Part shown: in pieces, positions 47,801 through 58,036 of the stretch
How the letters are laid out: every line of letters starts with the position of its first letter
Position numbering within the stretch: the first letter of the stretch is position 1
Assembly: GCA_025330725.1 (NCBI GenBank)
Contig: JAIWND010000026.1
Coordinates: 124,001-188,000 of the forward strand
Direction: 5' to 3'
Source: Chlamydoabsidia padenii
Lineage: Eukaryota; Mucoromycota; Mucoromycetes; Mucorales; Cunninghamellaceae
Length of the DNA: 64,000 nt
Notes under the pieces: model-generated
What the model was told of the DNA's origin: nothing
Seen by the model: only the letters and a program-made list of their open reading frames with translations
Databases searched by the model: none
Made by a program: the position numbers and the translations under genes

Positions 47801-50022
47801 CTACATGAAAAACAACAATAAAAGTGAGTAAAAATGAATGCCCATCCTAAATAAAGTACAACACTTACCAATTCTGGAGATAGCCACCAATCACAAATGT
47901 AAATTTCAGTTCTTGCAGATAAGATTGCTTCGGCTACAGCATTATAGTGATCTAAACCATAAGAATAAAAATGACGTTAAAGGGGATCCAATGACAAAAA
48001 AAAAAAAAAAAAAAAAAAAAAAGACATCATACCTCATATACTTACTTTCAGCATCCACAAACCATTTGACTTTTGAATTGTATCGAATAGGTGCAAAGGA
48101 GCCAAACCGATGATTCTTGACCCAAGGACTTTCTTCTTGTACTTTTGTGATCCCGTTCAGCCATTCATCCATTTGTCGTTTACTGCCCTTGATTTCGATA
48201 CGCCGGAAGCTGTTGGATAAAGTGATATGGTGATGGTAACGGCTAAAAATTCCAGGATACTTGGTGGTGATACGGAAACTTTTGTCTAATACCAAGACAT
48301 CTGTTGGTGAGGTTGATCCAATATCATTACAAAAGGCAATGAATCTATAATATAAAAGAGAGAAGAATGTATTAATAAATGGTCTTACATAGTCATTGAA
48401 TGTTATAGTTACTTACGAGTCCCGGAGAATCACCCATTCTTTTTGCCAGAGATGTGGTCTGACAAATTGACAAAACCGAGGAGTCACAAAGTTGACACGA
48501 TTTTCCATATAACCTTCTTTACCCTTCCAGCCCATGTCTTGTACAATGCTGATAGCTGATATTTCCAAGAATTCACAAATGTCATAGCTAACCAAGATGT
48601 GTGCCCGATTCAATAGTTTTTGTAGGTATTTGGTGAGTTCGCGCCGCCGATTAAGAGCAATTTCGGTATTTTCCTTGCCACCACCACTACCATCAACGTC
48701 TTCACGATTTCCATTATCATCCCGCCATAATGTTTCTCTTGCCGAATTGATCCATGATTGCAATTGGTTAGGAAAATTGGGAGGAGCAGCCACATTGTCC
48801 GAGAGATTAGCCTTGATCTTGAGTGTATAATGTAGGGAGACAAAGTCAGTGATAGTCCTGTGAATGACCCACTTTACATCACCATATTGTAATTCGACCC
48901 GAAACACCCATTGGTTTATGCCTTGAGTATCCAATCTAGAGTCCGTAATGTTCAACTATTAATAGGCGCATACAAACAAATAAGACCCAAAACAAATAAT
49001 CAACAAACTGGGGTTGTCTATCATGTCCTTGTAATTTACTTACGTGAAGGAATTGAAGAAGAATGGGAGGCTATTAATAAGCAAATACAAACCGAGTTAG
49101 AACAGAATTTTTTCATGTTTTATTTCTTGATACTTACAGGTCTTCTTCCATGACCGTCTTTTGACAACGCCACAAAAGGAGGATCAAACAGAGCTGAGCA
49201 ATAAGGAGCCAGAGAAGTAGAAGCATCGGTATCAGGGTAATGATCAACAGCGACATGAGGTTTTTGTAGATGAGCAATGAGTCTGACCTTGTCAAAAGTT
49301 TTCCCCCAATGATGTTTGGCTTGTTTATCCGTATCAGTAGAGTCGTTGTGAAGGTCCGATCCAGAGTCTGAGCCATTGTGGTCTTCTTGTTCAGTTCGTT
49401 CGAGCGTATCAGAGTGCCCATGATCAGTAGTAGTATTCACAGGCCGAGAAGATGATGATGGTACTTTATCAGGTGAGAATGGCTGGGCAAAATAGTTATT
49501 GTGGTCCATTTTAGTATTAGTAGCAGCATCCTCCACTTCTTGAGGTGTGGGCAAAGTAGCATCTTGGTCATGGTGTTGATATCTTGATGGTTTTCCAAAA
49601 CGAGATTCCATCATTGATAATTCCACATGTTCTCCATTGCCAGAGTTGTTGTCACTGTCAGTCCTGTCGCCATTGTCTTGACCGTCTTTGTTACCATCCA
49701 TAGCGTCACCTTTGTGTTTGTGTTGGAAGGAGGAATGTACGCGTGAGCGGTATGAGCCAGATCCTTGTGAGCCATTAAAAGATATTTTTTGTAACATTCG
49801 TTGCCATTGAGCCCTGGGATCAAAGTTGGAGTCTTGTTGTTGTTGTTGTTTGTCGTTGGGTTTCCGTCGAGAGTCAGGAGAAGCAGGTGATGATAAAGGA
49901 TCATTGGTGGGCTGGGTAGGTGAATGTTGAAGGTTTGCCAGACCAAGTGTTGTATCTCGCCCATGCTTTTGTCCCTGTCTCTTTGCAAAGTAACCCGCCG
50001 GTTCGCCAATAGGATTAGACAT
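44883..50022 (-). CDS. PLD1: Phospholipase D1 (PX-PH-type, Spo14/PLD1)
   Basis: Hydrolyses phosphatidylcholine to phosphatidic acid and choline. Long disordered N-terminus ([20 protein letters not shown]). The PX domain follows ([40 protein letters not shown]), then a PH-like region ([20 protein letters not shown]). First [25 protein letters not shown] with an intron inside HxK. Second [26 protein letters not shown]. Between them: [39 protein letters not shown]. The catalytic His/Lys/Asp are intact in both motifs. About 15 exons. A Ser-rich insert lies before the second HKD, as in other fungal PLD1. It ends TVTPMIIFT, matching the hydrophobic C-terminus needed for PLD1 activity in other species. 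Element variants lie 70-100 bp upstream. Confidence 0.95.
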
Positions 50023-50092
50023 TGAGTAAAGAGAAAGAAGAAGAGAGAAGAAAACAGAAAAACGGTAAAACGGGGCTCGCTTTTATGATATC

Positions 50093-50124
50093 ATTTCATA
50101 TTCCGCTTGCCCCGCTTTAAATTT
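50093..50124. promoter_or_regulatory. Two promoter element variants (PLD1)
   Basis: ATTTCATATTCCGC (50093-50106) and CCCCGCTTTAAATTT (50110-50124), adjacent, about 70-100 bp upstream of the PLD1 start at 50022. Confidence 0.45.
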
Positions 50125-50242
50125 ATCACTCCAGTAGCATTAATTTTCCACTGGTCGATCAGATGGTTCGATTGGCACTAAAACATACGACATTGGGATA
50201 TATAAAAAAAAAAAGATAGTTTACTGTGTATCACTTTATTGA

Positions 50243-51295
50243 TTAATTAAAAAAAGTAGTATTAGCAATAAAAGGGAAAGATGGGGAAGAAGGGGAAGAT
50301 ATAAAAGGGTTACTATTGCTACGTGAAGAAGGGGTAGATTGATTGACAACAAAAGGGTTCTTTGTAGATGCACAAGTAGGGGTTGAAGTGTAGAATGGGT
50401 TGTAGGAAGAAGGGGGTTGTATAATATAAGTAGTGTCAACATTGAATGGATTGTTGCTGTTGCTGTTGTTGTTGTTTTTAGTTGATGATACCACTTCTTC
50501 TTGATGGATTTGACCAGCAAATTCATTCACAGATGTGTTGGTAGAAGAGAGTGATTGTAGACTTGGTAAGGTTTCAAAGGATTGACTGATCGGTAAATGA
50601 TGTTGTTGGTGTTTTGTATGATCAGACTAGGACAAAGATGGAAGAGATTGACGTTTAGTCAAGTTAGAATTCGATTTCATCAAGACTAGTCTTCTTCTTA
50701 CCTTCTCGAATGCCCTTTGTTCCCATTTTTGTCGAATATAGTGTTCCAGCTGACTATATAAAAAAAAAAAAAAAAAAGAGTGAGTTAATAAGTATGTTAC
50801 AAATGATCTACTGGGCTTACAATTCATCGTCTTCTACCATTAAAGGAAGAGGATGCTTTTCAGGACATGGGTTGATTCGGTTATTCACTTTGTCATTTCC
50901 ACCAGTTTGACGTAAAGTCTATATATAATACCACAGGTTGATTTGTTTTTTTTTTCCCAAACGAGTACAAGATAATCCAACTTACCTCTATTTGTTCAGC
51001 AGACCAATTATCCATACTAAGTGACTTGACTTTTGATACATGTGTTCCCATTTTTCGATGAAGACTGGCACACCGAATACATAAAAACACACCCAAAGAG
51101 TATGAGGACCATCTTGGATCTAGTATTATCGTCAATGTTTAAACAGGTAAGATAAGTTATCATAATAATTCTAAAACAAGTATACTTACTTTTTGCTTTA
51201 CAATCTGCACATTTATCGTTCCCAGGAAGCTTTAGCAATTCGTTAAGCTTTCTTTCATGACGATTCTGAGTTGCTTGTGTCTGTGGTTTCGGCAT
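50243..51295 (-). CDS. ArfGAP (SMAP/Age2-like)
   Basis: GTPase-activating protein for ARF. Starts MPKPQTQATQNRHERKLNEL. The zinc finger and catalytic Arg are KCADCKAK-NPRWSSYSLGVFLC then IRCASLHRKMGTHVSKVKSL, the usual CxxC-x16-CxxC-x4-R spacing. SMDNWSAEQIE and TLRQTGGNDKVN follow, then LEHYIRQKWEQRAFEK. A 75-nt intron (50627-50701; GTAAGA to CCTAG) leads into a Ser/Asn/Pro-rich tail with NPF repeats (NPFNVD, NPFYTS, NPFVVN, NPFISS), which suggest binding to EH-domain endocytic proteins. If that intron is retained, the protein ends at the in-frame TAG overlapping the acceptor. Stop of the spliced form at 50243. Confidence 0.9.
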
Positions 51296-52201
51296 CCAAT
51301 GGTGGGGTATGTTCGATTAACTAAAAAGATGATTGGGAAAGCGAAAGAAAAAAGGGTTAAATTGGCCCACCCTGATTGCTGGTTTTACACTCACCTTATC
51401 GGGAGTTAAAATTACAAACACCGAACCTGAAAAAAAAAAGAGGGCATTGATAGACTTGAAAGGATAGGTTTTATGATCTACGCATGAATCCACCCCACCA
51501 AGATGAAAAGAGAGGCAAGTCGACTTGTCGATGGAAATGACTGAAAAAAGACTAACAAAAAATTAACCCTTATAGATATGTATAAAGTGCTAACTGACAA
51601 CTAAAGCCCTGATCGACGTCTAATCAAAAAAAACAACAACAACAAACAAGCCAGTATTTGTATCGAAATTGATGTTCACTTGGAAGATTAGAATTCGACG
51701 GAATTTTGATCCGGTTAAAGTCTCCACTGTTGGTCTTAACAAGTCAGTACTAGATCCCAACATCTTGGTGTTTTATAAGAATTGTACTTGGTTTATATCG
51801 ATCATCCTTTTGTCAAACCATGATTTATGGAATATTCACCCGTCCTCCCTTCATTTACCCTGTTTATTGTTTGTTCTTTTTTTTTTCTTGGCATTCGGGT
51901 TTGCTGCGAGCGATCCTTTTTTGTTCAATGGTACGACCTGATGTGAATCGGAATTTGAACATCAACGTGGTCAATTTTACTTTGCGTGGCTTTTGGGGGG
52001 AGTAGAGTTTTGATTTATTTTTTACCCATTTCCCACCACTCTTCCTTTCTTTCCGCTTACATCTCTTTCATCCGTTTTACACAACTCTTTACTACACTTT
52101 CCTTTTTATACAAACTACAAAACTTTAACGACTTGACATTACTCTATCATTCACATTCCCTTTCAGTACTCTTTAATCCTTTTTTATCTCGCTTTTTGCT
52201 T

Positions 52202-52239
<38 letters not shown>

Positions 52240-52274
52240 ATAATCACTTTACGAACCACACACCAACCTTTATC
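51296..52274. other. Divergent intergenic, ArfGAP / ORMDL
   Basis: 980 bp. Includes CGGAATTTGAAC (51949-51960, weak element variant), a T-rich leader with T26 at 52207-52232, and open frames around 51669-52005 without family features. No gene called. Confidence 0.45.
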
Positions 52275-52968
52275 ATGTCTTCTACAAAAGATAAGAAGGC
52301 TTTTATGACACTCGATCAAAGCTCTATGCCAAACTTTAACTCCTCATGGGTTAACTATAAAGGTAAGATAAAAGTAATATTTGACTAAGCGAATCTAACT
52401 TTTATTTCTGTATTCACTAGGTGCTTGGTCAACTACTATATTTGTTGTCTTTGCTCTCAAAACATTATTTACGGTTATACCCTTCATTAGCCCTGAAGCT
52501 AGTTGGACCTTGACTAATCTCTCCTTCAACCTTGTAAGTATGGTCTCTTTTTATCATATAGTTAGTTACATATATACTAACCAAATGTTATCTATTTTAG
52601 GGACACTATATTATGTTTCATTGGGTACAAGGAATTCCATTCGAAAACAATCAAGGTGCTTACGATGGATTGACTTTATGGGAACAAATCGATGGTGGTG
52701 TACAATTTACTGCAACTAGGAAATTTTTAACAGCTGTCCCTATTGCTTTGTAAGTGTATAAAATGGGAGTTAGGTTATATAATATAGATCTTATTGACTG
52801 ATTTTCTTTTTATATAGATTCCTACTCAGTACACATTATACACATTACGACGTCTTCTTATTTGGAATCAACTTTACAGCATTACTTGTGGTCTTGGTGG
52901 CAAAATTACCTATTATGCATCGTGTACGAGTATTTGGTATCGGTAAAGTGGACTACGACATAGAATAG
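52275..52968 (+). CDS. ORM1: ORMDL/Orm, regulator of serine palmitoyltransferase
   Basis: ER membrane protein that inhibits serine palmitoyltransferase and so controls sphingolipid synthesis. Four exons: [20 protein letters not shown], then [20 protein letters not shown] (NxNWVN..G.W is the family hallmark). Next come [75 protein letters not shown] and [13 protein letters not shown]. The N-terminus is shorter than in yeast Orm1/2 and lacks a clear Ypk1-type Ser cluster. The stop is at 52966-52968. Confidence 0.95.
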
Positions 52969-53982
52969 AATAATAGTGATAGTCTTCCCTCCCCCTCTTT
53001 CACACATTTTATCTTATTACTATCTATCTATCTATCCCATCTCCTGACCTTCTCTCTCCTCTTTTTATGTCATTCTATTTTTACATATACTTGTTTTACC
53101 GGATTGTGTATTCCCTTTTTACTTTTTTTATTTTATTTTATTTTATCAATTTCCCATACAAACATTATATTGTCCCACTCTCATCTTCATTCCTTATATA
53201 TACGATCTCTTTATGTGATCTGATGTTGTTTTGTAAATACAAGCCTTTTTTATCGAAATAAATAAAAATAATCACGCGCAGTATCTTTAACGTCTTTCTT
53301 CTATTTTTATAAATAATCATGGTTTGATGATGTTTTAAGGCCCAGCTATTAAACCACACTCTCTTCATCTAAAAAAGGTTATGACCCTTTACCATTCTTT
53401 TATATCTAACTTATCAACTAATGCACGCTACGTCCTTCTCGATCATTGATCGATCTACTCTTGCATGAATATGGAGTGACCAATGACATCTGTCCATTAT
53501 TTTAAAACCCGACAACAACAACCCTCTTTGGGGCATGCGTTTAGTGGGGTACCACTGTGTTTTTTTTTCAAGAAAAAAAAATGACTTGCTACAGATCAAA
53601 CAGTAAAAAGCAGTAGAGCCATCTCATCATAGTACTTGACCCACGAGGAACACTGTAAAGCAAAGGTATACGGCTAAATCGTTCTCCGAGAATAAAAGCG
53701 GCGTTTTAAGGTTCTATCTTACTATACCCCGAATCAACATAGTGAAGAGTAATGTTTGGCTCCTTTTATTTTTGCCATGTATATCATATTGTACCATGGT
53801 AATCATGACAAGTAAAAATGGCATCAAAGTAATGCACAACCTATTTGATAGATCAAACCAAAACGCCTATCGGGGTTTCAATCGAGAAGGACCCATTTTT
53901 TTTTTTTTCATCTTTTTCCTTTTTCCTTTTTCCTATTCCTTTCTTCTCTCTCTCACTCTCTCACTCTCTCTCTTTTGTAATT
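52969..53982. other. Intergenic, ORMDL 3' flank and L2HGDH promoter
   Basis: About 1 kb. T/C-rich 3' flank with AATAAATAAAAATAAT at about 53259, ATTTTAAAACCCGA (53499-53512) and GCGGCGTTTTAAGG (53698-53711) as weak element variants, and a long C/T tract before the next ATG. A frame open from 53742 is upstream untranslated sequence. Confidence 0.45.
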
Positions 53983-55295
53983 ATGCTGTTGCAGAAATGC
54001 TTCATCTTCTCAAAAACTTGTTGTTACCGTGCCTTCTCTACAAAACGAACACCTGATGTCGAAATTGATAACGTTGTTATTGGTGGTGGAGTTGTTGGCT
54101 TAGCTATTGCTGACATGCTAACTCGGGAACGACCTTTGGAATCCACTCTGCTCATTGAAAAGAACAAACGACTTGGGGAAGAAACAAGGTAACCTCACAT
54201 TGGTCATTCCATTCACTCTGACCTTTTAACTGTATACACTCTTTATAGCTCTCGTAATAGTGAGGTCATCCATGCCGGTATCTATTATCCAAAAGATAGT
54301 TTGAAAACCCAACTTTGTATACAAGGCAATCGACTTTTATACACCTTACTCGAGAAAACCAATATTCCCTACAACCGAATCGGCAAATGGGTAGTAGCAC
54401 AGTCATTAGAACAACATCGATACTTGGAACAACTCTCGGCAAAGGCAACAACATTAGGAGTGGAAACCTACTTTATGGATGGTGAAAAGGCAATGTCACT
54501 GGAACCTGAACTCAAGGCTTACTCGGTCTTAGTATCACCAACCACCGGCATCATTGACTCTCATGCTTATATGGACCATCTGGAACAAAAAATCGTGGAA
54601 CAAGGTGGTGATATTGGGTTAAACACAGAAATCCGACATATTGAACGCGCCAATGATGGACCATATCTTTTACAAGCAGTGGATGGGGCAAGTCAGATGC
54701 TCATTATGGCCAAGCAACGAGTGTTTAATGCCGGTGGACTTTATGCTGATCGTATTAGCAATCTACTCATGCCGGGGAAATACAAGTTACATTATGCTCG
54801 GGGTCATTATTATGCTTACAACGCACCACACTTGTCCATTCGACACTTGATCTATCCTTGTCCTGAAAAGAATCTCGCTGGTTTGGGCACTCACTTGACT
54901 CTGGATTTGGCGGGGAAAATCAAATTTGGCCCTGATGTACTGTATATTGACAATCCTCACGATTATAGTCTTCCTGACGATCATGATCAGAAAATGGCTT
55001 TTGGTAAAGCTATACAATCTTATTTGCCTTTTATCAACATTGACAAACTTCAGCCGGATTATGCTGGTATCAGGTATGTGGGGGGGTTTTTTTTTTCTTA
55101 CCTACATTTTATTTTACTCATGTTTTACTCTTTACTAGACCTAAATTGGCGGGACCTGGTGAACCTTTTCAAGACTTTATCATCAAGGAAGAAAAGGACG
55201 ATGGATATGACGGATTCTACTCTTTGGTGGGTATTGAAAGCCCGGGTCTCACATCATCTCTGGCAATCGCAGATTATATCCGCAAATCACTGTAG
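53983..55295 (+). CDS. L2HGDH: L-2-hydroxyglutarate dehydrogenase, mitochondrial
   Basis: FAD-dependent oxidation of L-2-hydroxyglutarate to 2-oxoglutarate, a metabolite-repair step. Three exons close exactly (53983-54188, 54249-55073, 55139-55295; 395 residues). Arg/Ser/Phe-rich mitochondrial presequence (MLLQKCFIFSKTCCYRAFST), FAD motif DNVVIGGGVVGLAIADML, then EETSSRNSEVIHAGIYYP, the conserved block following the first intron. YARGHYYAYNAP and HLIYPCPEKNLAGLGTHLT bind substrate in the family. C-terminus DGFYSLVGIESPGLTSSLAI. Start at 53983 chosen for the presequence. Confidence 0.94.
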
Positions 55296-55438
55296 CATTA
55301 TTTATAATTATCATTAATTGTAGTTGTAGTTGTAATCTTATTTATATAATAAACTCGTTTTATATACCTCTAACTGTCTCCAGTTTTAGACATCACTTGT
55401 TGTCGATCATGCATTTCGGTGCTGAAATTATAAAGCCA

Positions 55439-55453
55439 CCGGGGTTTGAAATC
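55439..55453. promoter_or_regulatory. Promoter element copy (SVIP-like gene)
   Basis: CCGGGGTTTGAAATC, about 146 bp upstream of the ATG at 55599. Confidence 0.5.
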
Positions 55454-55598
55454 ATCCAACTCATTTTTAAAGACCAGACTTTTTTTTTTTTTGTCTTTCT
55501 TCCTTTTCTTTTTTCATTCGTTTCAAGTGAAAAACCTCAGCCCTCTTGGCTTCTACCAAATAACACTCTAACGAAAGAACAAATTGCTACTTTGGAAA

Positions 55599-56132
55599 AT
55601 GGTAATGGTTCTATCAAAGGCATTGAGCAAAAAAGAAGCCATCTCTCATGCAACCTTCTTATTGTATTAAACCATAGGGAAATTGTTGCAGCACTCGAAA
55701 TCACGATAAAGGCCAACGACTAGGCTCGACTAATGAAAGTGGGGTTGGACAAACATTATCACAAGGTCAAGTTGTAGGTAGTCAATCTAACGGAAAAGAA
55801 GCCATGTTAGCTGCTGCCGAACAACGTCGATTAAAGGTAAACTATACAGTACCCACTTGATATCAACTAATTTGGTCCTCATGTGTTTCCCTCCGATGGG
55901 CTAGGCGGAATCTCGGGGTGTGCAAAACGGTGGTGGTGCTCTCAACAAGAAACTGAATGAAGAACGTGGTAAAAAACCTGCACCTGAACAACGATCTAAT
56001 GAACCTGATTTAGTCGTAAGTGAGGAAATAATAAAGGGGTATGGGTATCGTACCATGTTGATGTATACTAACCAATATGCTGGGGAAATACCTTTTTTTT
56101 TTTTTTTTGTTTGGTTAATATAGTGGGATTAG
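55599..56132 (+). CDS. Small SVIP-like, N-myristoylated VCP/Cdc48-interacting protein
   Basis: 93 residues from four exons with closed phases: ATG alone (55599-55601), 55678-55836, 55905-56015, and 56124-56132 (TGG GAT TAG). Spliced start MGNCCSTRNH is a strong N-myristoylation plus palmitoylation signal. The centre, GKEAMLAAAEQRRLKAESRG, resembles human SVIP (KLAEAAERRQKEAASRGI), whose VCP-interacting motif is a helix with AA..R spacing. The tail is basic and ends DLVWD. SVIP anchors p97 to ER membranes and restrains ERAD; that role here is inferred from the motif and acylation site. Without the ATG-only exon no sensible start exists: the upstream ATG frame meets a stop. Confidence 0.78.
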
Positions 56133-56392
56133 CCAAAACATATCCGTATACCATCGCATTTATATTTACCCATCCACCGCCTCTCTTTTTATTGTTTAGC
56201 AGGCGCTATTGACCATAGTATAGTTTTATAACCATAGTGTGTGTGTTTTTTTATTCGTTTTTATTGTCAAAGTTTAATAAACAGATAATACAGATCATTG
56301 GTATAAATATTGGACTATGATATATATATGAATGGTGGATAATGTATATATTGGGAAGAGGAGACAGGGGGCAACAAATAAAAGTATACTAA
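56133..56392. other. Convergent 3' flanks, SVIP-like and FUSC genes
   Basis: 260 bp, A+T-rich, with AATAAAC near 56276 as a likely polyadenylation signal. No further features. Confidence 0.5.
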
Positions 56393-58004
56393 CTAGCACA
56401 ATTTTTGACTAACACTAGTGATTGATAATCCGTTTTTTCTAGACATGCCTTGTTCGATCAATGGCCAGTCTTCAAATAAGTGCCGCCATTGTTCTTCAGG
56501 TACCAAAGTACCAAATAGGAGGGTCATGTTTTCACCAAGCTATGCATAAAAAAAAAAGAATTCAGACCACAAATTCATAACATTCCATTATTATTATTAT
56601 TATTGTTTACCTTGTCAAGTTCACGAATAATATCTTCCATCATAATGACATATGCAAAGTAAATCATGTATACTTGATCCTTGTCGCATGATGTTGTTGG
56701 AGCACCATTGTTAGTTGTGATTGTTGTGGTTTTGGAGAGAGAAGATGCATCTTGTCGTAATCGTTGAATGAGAGATTGCCACGCTGTCCGAGCAGGAGGT
56801 AGATAAGGAGGTAGAGGTGTTTTGAGACGAAGTGCTGATGCAAGCAAGTAAAAATATAACAGCACATTGCCCACCATTTCACGCCGTTCACGATTAGCCG
56901 GTAGCACAAACGTTTGTTGTACATCAGCCATCCAAACTTCCTTGAGCATCACCGTTCGGATTGACATGAATTTATCAACAATGTTTTGACAGGAGGCCAG
57001 GATATCACGATATGTCGCCACGGGAAATGCACCTTTCAGTCGAGGTTCATTCGGTGTTTGTGCTAATAGTTCATGCAGTTCGATCAATGTTCGCTGCAGT
57101 CCTAGTTCAAGTTCCATAAATCCATAAGCCCATGTCGATCGTTCTTGTAGTCCGTCCACATTCACCATCAAAGATTGATTTTTTTCAACAGGCGAAGATG
57201 AGTAGAGCGACACTAGTTTTTGATAAAGCCAAGACAGACGAAGTAAAAAGTCCGATAATCCTTTTCGCAATTCCACCCGGGCTTCATATGGCCACACATA
57301 AGCGGTTGCAATCAGTCCAACAACAACACCGACAAGAATCGCCATACACCTTTGAATCGCCAAGAGCCATACTTCCACATTATTTGTTTCCCGATCGTTG
57401 TATTTGTTGAGCATCACCAAATTGTAAGCCAGTAGTGTGAATTGTCCAAACTTGCCATGTTTATGATGTAGGATAAGCCAAAAGTTAGGAATAGAGAATA
57501 ACCAAGTTAAAGCAGCCAAGGCGTACATGTTCGCAGGAAACAACATGTAAAAAAACATGGCCGAGAAGCAACCAAGCATTGTCGAGAATATACGGTAAAT
57601 CGCCACCAAGTTGGTACCACCTACTGTCGGAGTCATCACTACCATGAGCTACAGAAAAAAAAAGTCTAGTTAGTTTCATAGTATATCAAGCATAAAGAAT
57701 GAGTAGATGTGATCCTTACCGTAATAAGAGCCCATTCCATGCGCCATTCACGGAAGAAGTGAGATGTAGAAGAGACAAATGCAGGAGTGGCCAATAGAAT
57801 GGCAGCAATTGAGGCCTTGATAGCATACCGCATTTTTTGAAGTTTGAATAGTGAGAAGAGTAGCCAAATACGAATAAAGAATCTCCTCCAGCGAGTAGTA
57901 GCAAGAGGTGTATGGAGAGTGTTGACAGTGTTCCTTTCGTTGGGTGTAAACGCCTGAAAGGAAGGAGTTTTATCAACTTTCTTTTCACCTAGATGTTCCC
58001 ACCC

Positions 58005-58036
<32 letters not shown>

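Noticed and set aside
50627..50629. In-frame TAG with the same frame continuing afterwards in the ArfGAP gene, suggesting readthrough
   Set aside because: A good GTAAGA..TAG intron removes it; the TAG is the splice acceptor.
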